Under the pieces are notes generated by a model. That model searched no databases. It had not been told where the DNA came from and saw only the letters and a list, made by a program, of their open reading frames with translations. This document shows, piece by piece, positions 46,318-54,781 of a stretch of 64,000 nucleotides of DNA (position 1 is the stretch's first letter; each line of letters opens with the position of its first letter). Source of the stretch: Nocardioides flavus (ex Wang et al. 2016) (GTDB taxonomy: Bacteria; Actinomycetota; Actinomycetes; Propionibacteriales; Nocardioidaceae); the NCBI RefSeq assembly GCF_014653115.1, contig NZ_BNAD01000010.1, forward strand, positions 62,001 through 126,000. Direction: 5' to 3'. The translations under genes and the position numbers were made by a program.

Positions 46318-47757
46318 TCACCGGGTGATCACCCAGGTCTGCACCGGCCCTGACGAGCCGGCGCCGAGGAAGCCGTCGTCACGCATCCGGTCGAGCTGGT
46401 CGCGGATCGAGCCGTTGCTGGACGCGTCCACGGCGGCAGCGCCGAGGGCGTAGCGGTCGAGACCGTGGTTGTCCACGACGTCGTGGTCGCCGGCGTCGAA
46501 GCGGACCGTCGTGCGGAGGGGCTGGTCGGGGTTGTCCTCCCCGTCGAGGAGGGGAACCGCGTCACCACGGTTCTCGAGATGCAGGGCGCCGGTGCCGTCC
46601 GGTACGTACGGGACCTGGGCGGTCGGCGAGCCCGCGGTCACGACGTGCCGCACGTCGAAGTGCCGGGCGAAGTCGGGGTCGGCGGCCAGCGAGGTGGCCA
46701 CCATCCCGCCCTGGGAGTGCCCGACGAGCATCACCTCCTTGCCGGCCAGCCCGGCCTCGGTCATCGCCTCCTGGATGCCGTGGCCGTAGGAGCTGTCCGT
46801 GCGTCCGATGAGCTGGTAGTTGGTCTCCATGTCACGGGCCCGGTCGCCCGCGGCGGGCACCGGGCGCATGTCCTCGGTGCCGGGGAGGTAGACGATGTAG
46901 CGCTCGTCGGGTGCCCGCCCGACCTGCTGGACCTGGATGGCGCCGTGGTCGACCTCGCCGGTGAGCGGGAGCCGCTGGGTGGCTGCGAGCTGGTGGACGA
47001 GGTCCTCGAGGCCGGCGGGCGCCGTCGGGCCGGCGCCGTGGTCGTCGAGGTCCCCGCGCCGGACCACCGAGGAGTCGGTGTCGTCGCCGAGCAGCAGCGC
47101 CATGAGCCGCGCCGCGTCGTTGGTGGTGGCCTGACCGATGGGGCCGTCGCCGGGAGCGAGCAGTCCCGCTCCCGGGACGAGGGACTCCACGAGCCCTCCT
47201 CCGGAGTTGATGACGTGCTGGGCCAGCCCGGGATGGTCGTGCACCAGCTGGCCGAGGTCGTCGGCGATCCGCTCGCCGAGCTCGTCCTGCTCCTGCTGCG
47301 ACAGGGTGGACCAGTGGGCGTAGGTCACCCCGCCCGCCACCAGCAGCGCAGGGAGCGCGACGGGCAGGGCGCAGCCCGCGAGACGTCCGAGGCTGTGGTC
47401 GACCATCTCGGCCGTGTGCCGCGACAGCGCGTCGCCCGCCCGGAACGCCGCCACCACCGCGCGTACGCCGAGGGCATCGGCCTCGATGCCGAGGATGCGC
47501 ACGGTCAGCCCGTCTGCGCCCGTCGTGGCGTCGAGGACCTGGAGCTCGGCGTCGGCGAAGCTCGTCGGGGAGAGCAGGGACGACTCGAGGAGGTCGCCGT
47601 CGGCCATCACGCGCGCACCGAGCCCGGCCATGTCGGCGAGGAGGCCGGCGTGGCGCTCGTAGCGATCGGCGAGGGCGAGCATCTGGTCGTAGCCCGCGGC
47701 CATGCCGTGCGACCCGCCCGCGACCGCCTCGATCGGCGGCAGGGCCGAGCCGCTCAC
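46318..47757 (-). CDS. helical-N-terminus alpha/beta hydrolase (lipase-like), WXG100-linked
   Basis: A 479-residue protein. Residues 1-125 are helical with repeated charged turns, like a WXG100/ESX-type N-terminus. A hydrophobic segment is at 128-144. The C-terminal half is an alpha/beta hydrolase: nucleophile Ser348 in LVGHSQGG, then NRGDAVPLL (Asp399) and VVDNHGLDRY (His431) as a plausible triad. GTG 47757 overlaps the stop of the unknown gene (GTGA). With the WXG100 gene upstream, this looks like a secreted or surface hydrolase cargo; the secretion route is inferred. No signal peptide is seen. Confidence 0.7.
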   Translation of the reverse strand: MSGSALPPIEAVAGGSHGMAAGYDQMLALADRYERHAGLLADMAGLGARVMADGDLLESSLLSPTSFADAELQVLDATTGADGLTVRILGIEADALGVRAVVAAFRAGDALSRHTAEMVDHSLGRLAGCALPVALPALLVAGGVTYAHWSTLSQQEQDELGERIADDLGQLVHDHPGLAQHVINSGGGLVESLVPGAGLLAPGDGPIGQATTNDAARLMALLLGDDTDSSVVRRGDLDDHGAGPTAPAGLEDLVHQLAATQRLPLTGEVDHGAIQVQQVGRAPDERYIVYLPGTEDMRPVPAAGDRARDMETNYQLIGRTDSSYGHGIQEAMTEAGLAGKEVMLVGHSQGGMVATSLAADPDFARHFDVRHVVTAGSPTAQVPYVPDGTGALHLENRGDAVPLLDGEDNPDQPLRTTVRFDAGDHDVVDNHGLDRYALGAAAVDASSNGSIRDQLDRMRDDGFLGAGSSGPVQTWVITR

Positions 47758-48728
47758 GCCGTCACCTCCGCGGCCAGCACGGACAGCGCCCGGGGCAGGT
47801 CGACCGCTCCCGTCCGCTCGATCCGCACCCTCGTGCACCCGTCCCGGGTGACGGGCGTCAGGGAGCGCCACCCGTCGGGGAGGAGGACCCACTCGACGAT
47901 GCCGGCCCCCGGGCGTCCGTGCCGGCCGCGGCCCATCACCGCGGCGTGCAGGCGCCCGCGGGACGTGCGCTCGAGCTGCTCGAGCCAGCGGCGTACGTCG
48001 CTGTCGTCGGCCGCGCCGAGCGAGTCGCGGTCCGCGCCCGCGACGGTGCTGCCGGAGTGGTCGGAGACGAGCTGGTGGAGCAGGTCGTGGCGACGGCGCT
48101 GCACGGCCTCCCCCGAGGCGAGCAGCAGCTCCCACGGGGTCTCGAGGACGTCCGGGACCGGAGCGGCGTCGGAAGCGGGGCACAGCGAGCAGATGTCGAC
48201 GTGGACGGCGCGTCCGAGCTCGAGCCACCAGTCCTCGACGGACAGCCAGCCGAGCTCGAAGTCCCTGCCGTCGCTCGTGGACAGGCAGACCACCCAGTCG
48301 TCGAGGGTGCGGTGCCAGCTCCGCACGCGGGCTTCGCCGCTGTCGAGCGACACGAGGAGCTCGAGCTCGACCGCGAGCGCAGCTGCGTGCCACACGGTGA
48401 GCACGGCGCGCCCCTGTGCGGTGGGCACACCGGCGTCCACGAGCCCGACGGACGCGAGACGAGCGTCGAGCTCCGCGTCCCCGTCGGTCGTCGCCGCGAC
48501 CGGCGAGACCGGCGAGACCGGGCGCTCGTCAGCGCGGTCGCACCCGCCGAGGCGCTCCCCCAGCCCCTCGAGCGTCCGCGCGGAGGACTGCATCTGGCCG
48601 GCAGGGGACGACACGCCTGCCAGGGCGGCGAGGCGGTCGATCCCGGCACGCGGGAGGCGTACGCGCCGCGGGACCACGGTGCGCGGCTCGACCTCGTCAC
48701 CCGTCGCGCCGAGCAGGATGGCGTTCAC
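47754..48728 (-). CDS. unknown protein of the WXG100 cassette, EspG-like in context
   Basis: A 324-residue protein without membrane segments or signal peptide. It has a beta-rich middle (GRAVLTVWHAAALAVELELLVSLDSGEARVRSWHRTLDDWVVCLSTSDG) and a C-terminal EWVLLPDGWRSLTPV. The position between a WXG100 gene and its putative cargo, and size near 300, fit an EspG-type secretion chaperone, but sequence similarity is not evident to me. It overlaps both neighbours by 4 bases, so the three are one operon. Confidence 0.6.
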   Translation of the reverse strand: MNAILLGATGDEVEPRTVVPRRVRLPRAGIDRLAALAGVSSPAGQMQSSARTLEGLGERLGGCDRADERPVSPVSPVAATTDGDAELDARLASVGLVDAGVPTAQGRAVLTVWHAAALAVELELLVSLDSGEARVRSWHRTLDDWVVCLSTSDGRDFELGWLSVEDWWLELGRAVHVDICSLCPASDAAPVPDVLETPWELLLASGEAVQRRRHDLLHQLVSDHSGSTVAGADRDSLGAADDSDVRRWLEQLERTSRGRLHAAVMGRGRHGRPGAGIVEWVLLPDGWRSLTPVTRDGCTRVRIERTGAVDLPRALSVLAAEVTA

Positions 48729-49180
48729 CGGGACGCGTCCGGGATCCGGTCGGGCACCCGGAGCCAGTCCTTGTGGCCCTCGGGCGGAGGTCGGAACGAC
48801 GCGAGCACCTCGTCGACGGGGTCGGGCCTGATCGACGACGCAAGGTCGAGGGCGCGGGACGCGACGTCAGCCAGCCGGGACGTCGCCCCCTCGACGAGAC
48901 CGCGGACGCGGTGCGCGATCTCGCGGATCAGGTCCTGGAGGCGGTCGACCTCGTCGGCGTGGCGGCGCAGTGCCCGGGCAGCACCGTCGTGCTCGTCGGC
49001 CGTGCGGCGCAGCGCGACGGCCCGCTCCGTCATCCGCTCCCGCATGGCCGTCGCCGCCCTGCCCTCCCAGCGCACCTGGCGCGAGGCCTCGACGAGCCGG
49101 TCGGCGTCCCTCCGGATCTCGGTGGCCTGCTCGTCCATCTGCCCGGCGAGCCGGCGGATGACCGCGGTGTCTCCGTACAT
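48725..49180 (-). CDS. WXG100-superfamily protein
   Basis: A 151-residue helical-hairpin protein with Trp38-Glu39-Gly40 (VRWEGRAATAM) between two long helices, heptad-rich flanks and an extra C-terminal tail of about 50 residues. WXG100 proteins are substrates or partners of type VII (ESX) secretion. ATG 49180 follows GCAGGAG. Start of the three-gene cassette; no EccC/EccD-type machinery gene is within this window. Confidence 0.85.
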   Translation of the reverse strand: MYGDTAVIRRLAGQMDEQATEIRRDADRLVEASRQVRWEGRAATAMRERMTERAVALRRTADEHDGAARALRRHADEVDRLQDLIREIAHRVRGLVEGATSRLADVASRALDLASSIRPDPVDEVLASFRPPPEGHKDWLRVPDRIPDASR

Positions 49181-49310
49181 CTGCGTCTCCTGCCCCCATC
49201 GGCGCGGTGGTGCGCTGGCGGTCAGGTGCCCGGGCCCGGGCGGCATCAAACCGGGCGGCACCAGGCTGTGGACAGACCGCCCGCCTTGGCGGGCTGCCTA
49301 CCGTGGAGGG

Positions 49311-50078
49311 GTGGACGAAGCCTCCGTCGAGCCGGTGTCGCCGCTCGCGCCGGCCATGTCGCCGACGATCGTGATGACCCAGCTCTGGCGCGACCTCACG
49401 TTCCTCCACTGAGCCGTGGAGCCGGACGTCGTGGCGCACCTGATGCCCCCGGGCGTGCGCCCCGACACCCTCCACGGGCGGACGTACGTCGGGCTCATCC
49501 CCTTCCGGATGGTCGACGCGGGCCTGGGTCGCGGACCGGCGGTGCCGTGGCTCGGCACCTTCCTCGAGACCAACGTGCGCCTCTACTCCGTCGACGGGAC
49601 GGGACGCCGCGGCATCGTCTTCCTCAGCCTCGACACCGATCGCGCGGCAGTGGTGCTCGGGGCGCGGGCGGCCTTCGGCGTGCCCTACCGCTGGGCGCGG
49701 ATGCGCTACCGCCGCGACGGTGACGTCCACACCTACGACGCACGGTTGCGGTGGCCACGGCCCCGAGGGGTCGCCAAGACGTCGAGCCACGTCGTCGTAC
49801 GGGCGGGTGCGCAGCGCGAGCCCACCGAGCTCGACCACTTCCTCAGCGCGCGGTGGGGGCTGCACAGCCGTGCGTGGGGACGCACGCTCCACGTCCCCAA
49901 CCGGCACGAGCCGTGGCCCGTCCACGACGCGGAGGTGCTGGCGCTCGACGACGGGTTGATGGCGTCGGTGGGCCTGCCCGCGCTGGCCTCCCGAGCGCCC
50001 GACCACGTCGCCTTCAGCCCGGGCGTGCGCACCGAGTTCGGCCTGCCCACCGACGCACGGCGACCCCGGAGGGCGTGA
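49311..50078 (+). pseudogene. DUF2071 (YqjF-like) gene with in-frame TGA at codon 34
   Basis: The frame from GTG 49311 reads MSPTIVMTQLWRDLTFLH, then TGA at 49410-49412, then continues without shift as AVEPDVVAHLMPPGVRPDTLHGRTYVGLIPFRM through residue 255. In this family a Trp usually follows FLH, so TGG has probably become TGA. The N-terminal part is essential to the family alignment, so the gene looks interrupted rather than restarted; GTG 49416 could give a truncated 220-residue product. TACCGT 6 bases before GTG 49311 marks the original leaderless start. A sequencing error is possible. It ends 4 bases from the convergent sugar dehydrogenase. Confidence 0.75.
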
Positions 50079-50082
50079 GGCC

Positions 50083-51234
50083 TCAGCCCGCCGGGGTCAG
50101 CCTCAGCAGCCGCCCGGCACCCTCGTCCTCGAGCAGCCAGATCGCGCCGTCCGGCCCCTCCTCGACCGCGCGGATGCGCTCGCCGGTGTCGAAGACCTCG
50201 ACGTCGGTCGCGGTGCGGCCGTCGAGGTCGACCCGCACGAGCGCCTCACCCGACAGCGCGCCGAGGAACGCGTCGCCCCGCCAGTCCGGGAAGAGGTCGC
50301 CGCCGTAGAGCATGAGGCTGCCGGGAGAGATGCTGGGGGTCCACGACCGGACGGGTGGGGCGTACCCGTCGCCCTCGGCGTGGTCGGGGATCTCCCCGCC
50401 GCCGTAGGCGCTGCCGTCCGAGACCTCGGGCCAGCCGTAGTTGGAACCCGATTCGATGACGTTGAGCTCGTCGCCGCCCTCGGGGCCCATCTCCGAGGAC
50501 CACAGCGTCCCGTCGGCGGCGAACTCCAGGCCGAGCGGGTTGCGGTGCCCCCAGCTCCAGATCTCCGCGCTGGCGCCTCCCTCGTCGGCCAGCGGGTTGC
50601 CGGGTGCGGGGTCGCCGTCGAGCGTGAGTCGCACGATCGAGCCGAGCGTGTTGGTCGTGTCCTGCGCGGGGTCCTCCAGCTGCCGGTCGCCCGAGGAGAC
50701 GAAGAGGTGCTGCCCGTCGGGCGAGAAGGCGATGCGGTGGCTGAAGTGGCCGTCGCCCTCGACCTTCGGCGTCTGCCGCCAGATCGCCTCGAGGCCGACC
50801 AGGCGCGGCCGGTCATCGGTCTCGAGCACGGCCCGTCCGACGACGGCACCGGTGCCGCCGGCACCCGACTCGACCCAGCTCAGGTAGACCACCCCGTCCT
50901 CCGCGTATGTCGGGGCCGGCACGATGTCACCGAGGCCGCCCTGGCCGGCGTCGACCACCTCCGGCACCCCGCTCACCTCGACCCGCTCGCCGCTGTCCGC
51001 ATCGCGCAGGTGGAGCGTCCCGCTGCGCTCGGTGATCAGCAGGTCGCCCGAGCCCGGCAGGAAGGCCAACGCCCACGGCTCGTCGAGCCGGTCGACCTCC
51101 TCGACCACGAACGGCCAGCCCTCGTCGCCCTCCGACGTCGCAGGCCCGAGCGAGCCGTTCGCCGCGGTGTCCGAGGAACAGGCGGCGCCGAGCACTGCGA
51201 CCAGTCCGGCGAGCGCGGGTGCGAGCGGCTTCAT
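50083..51234 (-). CDS. PQQ-dependent sugar dehydrogenase (Asd-type) lipoprotein
   Basis: A 383-residue exported enzyme of the soluble glucose dehydrogenase/sorbosone dehydrogenase family, a six-bladed beta-propeller that uses pyrroloquinoline quinone. The lipobox is AVLGAAC at residues 17-23 after a hydrophobic signal. Family blocks: PWALAFLPGSGDLLITER, GGLGDIVPAP, HFSHRIAFSPDG and IWSWGHRNPLGLEF. ATG 51234 gives the short signal peptide; ATGs at 51243 and 51246 are alternatives. No PQQ synthesis gene is nearby. Confidence 0.9.
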   Translation of the reverse strand: MKPLAPALAGLVAVLGAACSSDTAANGSLGPATSEGDEGWPFVVEEVDRLDEPWALAFLPGSGDLLITERSGTLHLRDADSGERVEVSGVPEVVDAGQGGLGDIVPAPTYAEDGVVYLSWVESGAGGTGAVVGRAVLETDDRPRLVGLEAIWRQTPKVEGDGHFSHRIAFSPDGQHLFVSSGDRQLEDPAQDTTNTLGSIVRLTLDGDPAPGNPLADEGGASAEIWSWGHRNPLGLEFAADGTLWSSEMGPEGGDELNVIESGSNYGWPEVSDGSAYGGGEIPDHAEGDGYAPPVRSWTPSISPGSLMLYGGDLFPDWRGDAFLGALSGEALVRVDLDGRTATDVEVFDTGERIRAVEEGPDGAIWLLEDEGAGRLLRLTPAG

Positions 51235-51297
51235 GGCCTCCATCATGCGTGGCGGGTGGCAACCCGGCGGCTGCGTCGGAAAAACTCCTGGCACCGA

Positions 51298-51324
51298 TGT
51301 CGAAACATGCCGCACCCGTTCGAC
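51298..51324 (+). promoter_or_regulatory. ECF42-type sigma promoter, locus 2
   Basis: TGTCGA at 51298-51303, 17 bases, then CGAC at 51321-51324, 47 bases before the DGPF gene. Same arrangement as at 23376-23402. A target for an ECF42 sigma factor, probably the one encoded downstream. Confidence 0.75.
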
Positions 51325-51371
51325 GTACGGGCGAGAACACACCCAACCGCCCCACAGGAGGAACGATCACG

Positions 51372-51758
51372 ATGCCGCGTTTCATGGGATTCGTCAGGAT
51401 GGAAGAGAACATCGGGATGCCGCCGCAGTCGCTGTTCGACGCGATGGACTCCTACATCGGCGAGCGCGCCGCCAACGGGGTCTTCCTCGACGGTGGCGGC
51501 CTCCACGGCACCGAGGACGCGGTGAACTTCGTCGTCCGCCAGGGCGAGGTGAGCCGCGTCGACGGGCCGTACGCCGAGGCCAAGGAGGTCGTCGGCGGCT
51601 GGTCGCTGCTGGACTACCCCACACTCGAGGAGGCGGTCGCCGACCAGCAGAAGTTCGCCGAGCTCCACGCGGAGCACTGGCCGGAGGTCACCGTCGTGGC
51701 GACCCTGCGGCAGATCTCCGAGGGCCCTGGGGACGACGCCGAGCCCTCCGGCGCCTGA
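51372..51758 (+). CDS. DGPF (YCII-type) protein of second ECF42 locus
   Basis: A 128-residue protein: N-terminal MPRFMGFVRMEENIGMPPQ, SRVDGPYAEAKEVVGGWSLLDYPTLEEAV (DGPF motif as DGPY) and a C-terminal WPEVTVVATLRQI strand, then an acidic tail. It differs from the three DGPF proteins of the first locus in having a longer N-terminal helix. ATG 51372 follows AGGAGG. Partner of the sigma factor 25 bases downstream. Confidence 0.9.
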   Translation: MPRFMGFVRMEENIGMPPQSLFDAMDSYIGERAANGVFLDGGGLHGTEDAVNFVVRQGEVSRVDGPYAEAKEVVGGWSLLDYPTLEEAVADQQKFAELHAEHWPEVTVVATLRQISEGPGDDAEPSGA

Positions 51759-51783
51759 GGCGGCACGTCACTACGCTGGCCGC

Positions 51784-53121
51784 GTGCCGGCAGACCCGAC
51801 CGACGACACCTCAGCAGCCGTCACCGCCGCGTGGCGGGCCGAGTCGGCCCGCCTCGTCGGCGCGCTCGTCCGGATGACCCGCGACGTCGACCTCGCCGAG
51901 GACCTCGCCCAGGACGCGCTCGTCGCCGCCCTCGAGCAGTGGCCGGCCACCGGCGTCCCGGACAACCCGTCCGCCTGGCTGATGACCACGGCCAAGCGCC
52001 GCGGCGTCGACCACTACCGCCGTGCGGACGCGCTGCGTCGCAAGGTCGCCGAGCTCGAGCACGGCCGCGCGCGCGGCGGCGGGGAGGAGGCACAGGTGCC
52101 CGACCTCGTCGACCAGGTCGACCACATCGAGGACGACGTCCTGCGCCTGGTGTTCCTCACCTGCCACCCGGTCCTCACACCCGAGTCACGCGCCGCCCTC
52201 ACGTTGCGCCTGGTCGGCGGGCTCACCACCGCCGAGGTCGCCCGCGGGTTCCTCACCACCGAGACGACCATGGGCCAGCGGATCTCGCGGGCGAAGAAGA
52301 CGCTGGCGTCCGCGCGCGCGGAGCTCGAGCTGCCGACCGGCGAGGAGCGGACCGCGCGCCTCGACGACGTGATGGCGGTGATCTACCTGATCTTCAACGA
52401 GGGCTACACCGCCACCGCCGGTGCGGACTGGATGCGTCCCGACCTCGCCGCCGAGGCGACGCGCCTGGCCCGGATGCTCACCGACCTGGTCCCCTGCGAG
52501 CCGGAGGTGCTCGGCCTGCAGGCGTTGCTGGAGCTGCAGGGCTCGCGCACGGCTGCGCGCCTCTCCCCCGACGGCACGCCCGTCCTGCTCGAGGCGCAGG
52601 ACCGTACGCAGTGGGACCCGCTGATGGTCCGGCGTGGGCTCACCGCCCTGCGCGCCGCGTCCCGTCTGGCGGCGACCGGCACCCCGGTCGGGAAGTACTT
52701 CCTCCAGGCCTCCATCGCCGCCGAGCACGCTCGCGCCGCGCGGGCCGAGGACACCGACTGGGCCCGCATCGCTGCGCTGTACGACGTGCTGGCGCGGGCC
52801 GCCCCGGGCCCCGTCGTCGAGGTCAACCGCGCGGTCGCGCACGGCCGGGCCCACGGCGCCGACGCCGGCCTCGCAGTCCTGGACGCCGTCGACCCGAGTG
52901 CGCTGGCCGGCTCACCGCTGCTGCCCAGTGTCCGCGGCGACCTCCTCGAGCGGTCCGGACGCCGTGCCGAGGCGTCCGCGGCCTTCGCGGAGGCCGCCCG
53001 GCGCACGCGCAACGAGGGCGAGCGGACGGTGCTGCTGCGGCGAGCGGCGCAGTCGGGACCTCCGCCCCTACCGGCGGCCGAGCCCGGGGACGATCGTGGG
53101 ACCGACTCCGACGAAGGGTGA
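51784..53121 (+). CDS. ECF42-type RNA polymerase sigma factor
   Basis: A 445-residue sigma factor of the ECF42 group. Region 2 is at about residues 18-90 (LVRMTRDVDLAEDLAQDALVAALEQWPATGVPDNPSAWLMTTAKRR) and region 4 at about 140-180 (TAEVARGFLTTETTMGQRI). A C-terminal helical extension with TPR-like units follows (LLERSGRRAEASAAFAEAARR) plus an acidic/proline tail. GTG 51784 has TACGCT 6 bases upstream (51772-51777), so it may also be transcribed alone as a leaderless mRNA. It ends 4 bases before the RTX gene. Confidence 0.93.
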   Translation: MPADPTDDTSAAVTAAWRAESARLVGALVRMTRDVDLAEDLAQDALVAALEQWPATGVPDNPSAWLMTTAKRRGVDHYRRADALRRKVAELEHGRARGGGEEAQVPDLVDQVDHIEDDVLRLVFLTCHPVLTPESRAALTLRLVGGLTTAEVARGFLTTETTMGQRISRAKKTLASARAELELPTGEERTARLDDVMAVIYLIFNEGYTATAGADWMRPDLAAEATRLARMLTDLVPCEPEVLGLQALLELQGSRTAARLSPDGTPVLLEAQDRTQWDPLMVRRGLTALRAASRLAATGTPVGKYFLQASIAAEHARAARAEDTDWARIAALYDVLARAAPGPVVEVNRAVAHGRAHGADAGLAVLDAVDPSALAGSPLLPSVRGDLLERSGRRAEASAAFAEAARRTRNEGERTVLLRRAAQSGPPPLPAAEPGDDRGTDSDEG

Positions 53122-53125
53122 CCCC

Positions 53126-53815
53126 GTGCGACGCACCGTGACCGCGATGGTCCTCGCACTGACGGTGGCCGCGCCGGCGGCGGGCGCGGCCGTCATCAGC
53201 GGCACCCCGCGTGACGACACCCTGGTCGGTACGGCGGCAGCGGACGTGGTCCGGGCCCGGGGCGGCGGCGACGTCGTCCGCGGGCTGGGTGGTGACGACC
53301 GGCTGTACGGCGGCGCCGGGGCGGACGTGCTCCGAGGCGGACCCGACGGCGACGTGGCGGCCGGAGGAGCCGACCGCGACCTGCTGGCAGGTGGGGGCGG
53401 CCGGGACCTGCTCTTCGGGGACGGCGCCGGCGACCGGCTCGTCGGGGGCGTCGGTCGCGACGTGCTCTCGGGCGGCGCCGGCGACGACAGGCTCAGCGGC
53501 GGACCCGGCCACGACTCCCTGACCGACGGAGTGATCAGCGAGCTCACCGACGAGCCCGGGGACGACGTGCTGCGCGGCTCGTCGGGCGACGACTTCTTCG
53601 GGGTCACCGGCGGACGTGACCTGGTCGTCGCCGGCGCCGGCGACGACGAGGTGAAGACGGTCGACGACGGGCTGCCCGACCTCCTCGACTGCGGGGACGG
53701 CCACGACCGGGTGACCTACTACGCCCTCGACGGCACCGGGGGCGTCGACCCGCTGGACGTGCTGGTGGGCTGCGAGGTCGTGTCGGAGGCGGCCGACCTT
53801 GCGCCACCGGAGTAG
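53126..53815 (+). CDS. secreted RTX-type calcium-binding repeat protein
   Basis: A 229-residue protein with an N-terminal signal peptide (RRTVTAMVLALTVAAPAAGA) and about 9 RTX nonapeptide repeats of the form GGxGxDxLx (GGAGADVLRG, GGGGRDLLFG, GGAGDDRLSG and so on), ending in two Cys (LLDCGDG, LVGCEVV). RTX repeats fold into calcium-binding beta-rolls outside the cell. No enzymatic domain is present. GTG 53126 is 4 bases after the sigma stop, so it may belong to the ECF42 operon. It is followed 10 bases later by the epimerase gene. Confidence 0.85.
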   Translation: MRRTVTAMVLALTVAAPAAGAAVISGTPRDDTLVGTAAADVVRARGGGDVVRGLGGDDRLYGGAGADVLRGGPDGDVAAGGADRDLLAGGGGRDLLFGDGAGDRLVGGVGRDVLSGGAGDDRLSGGPGHDSLTDGVISELTDEPGDDVLRGSSGDDFFGVTGGRDLVVAGAGDDEVKTVDDGLPDLLDCGDGHDRVTYYALDGTGGVDPLDVLVGCEVVSEAADLAPPE

Positions 53816-53825
53816 GAAGGGGCCC

Positions 53826-54725
53826 ATGCGCATCTTCTTCACAGGCGGCAGCGGCAAGGCCGGACGGCACGTCGCCCCGTACCTCGCCGAGCAGGGTCAC
53901 CAGGTCACCAACGCCGACCTCGTGCCCCTCGACCACCCCGACGTCCACGACCTCCGCGTCGACCTCACCGACGCCGGCGAGGTCTACTCCGCGCTCGCCG
54001 GCCTCGCGACCTTCGACGAGCTCGACCTGCCCGCGAAGCCGTCGTACGACGCCGTCGTGCACTTCGCCGCGGTGCCGGCCATCCTCAAGCAGGCAGACGC
54101 CGCGACCTACGCCACCAACGTTCTCAGCACCTACAACGTCCTCGAGGCCGCGACCCGGCTCGGCGTCCGCAAGGTCGTCTTCGCCTCGTCCGAGACGACG
54201 TACGGAGTCTGCTTCGCGCAGGGCGAGCGCAAGCCGCTCTACGTCCCGGTCGACGAGCAGCACCCGACCGTCCCCGAGGACTCGTACGCGATGTCCAAGG
54301 TCGCCAACGAGGTGACCGCTCGCTCGTTCCAGGCGCGGACCGGCGCCGACGTCTACGGGCTGCGGATCAACAACGTCATCGAGCCGCACGAGTACGCCGA
54401 GATGTTCCCCGACTTCCTCGAGGACGCCGGCCTACGACGGCGCAACATCTTCGCCTACATCGACGTGCGCGACCTCGGCCTGATGGTGCAGCGCTGCCTG
54501 GAGACCGACGGCCTGGGCTACGAGGTCTTCAACGTCGCCAACGCCGACATGTCGGTGGCCGCGACCACGTCCGAGGTGATCGAGCGCTTCTACGACGGGG
54601 TCGAGGTGCGTCGCGAGATGGGGCGCGACGACACGTTCTACGCCATCGACAAGGCACGCGAGCTGGTCGGCTTCGAGCCGCGGCACTCGTGGCGCGACGT
54701 GCTCGACGACCCGCGCCGGGGATGA
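53826..54725 (+). CDS. NAD(P)-dependent epimerase/dehydratase (extended SDR)
   Basis: A 299-residue extended short-chain dehydrogenase. Glycine-rich motif FFTGGSGKAGRHVAPYL, the DL...VVHFAAVPAI block, the active-site YxxxK in DSYAMSKVANE, and a sugar-binding C-terminus (FNVANADMSV). Substrate unknown, probably a sugar nucleotide or a uronate. ATG 53826 follows AGGAAGGGG. A strong hairpin follows the stop. Confidence 0.9.
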   Translation: MRIFFTGGSGKAGRHVAPYLAEQGHQVTNADLVPLDHPDVHDLRVDLTDAGEVYSALAGLATFDELDLPAKPSYDAVVHFAAVPAILKQADAATYATNVLSTYNVLEAATRLGVRKVVFASSETTYGVCFAQGERKPLYVPVDEQHPTVPEDSYAMSKVANEVTARSFQARTGADVYGLRINNVIEPHEYAEMFPDFLEDAGLRRRNIFAYIDVRDLGLMVQRCLETDGLGYEVFNVANADMSVAATTSEVIERFYDGVEVRREMGRDDTFYAIDKARELVGFEPRHSWRDVLDDPRRG

Positions 54726-54728
54726 GCA

Positions 54729-54758
54729 GAGCCCCGGACCCTGACGGGTCCGGGGCTC
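54729..54758. terminator. bidirectional terminator hairpin
   Basis: A perfect 13-bp stem GAGCCCCGGACCC (54729-54741) / GGGTCCGGGGCTC (54746-54758) with a 4-base loop, located between the convergent epimerase and HesB-like genes. Confidence 0.8.
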
Positions 54759-54781
54759 GTGCGCCCTCGAGAGGGCGTCGA

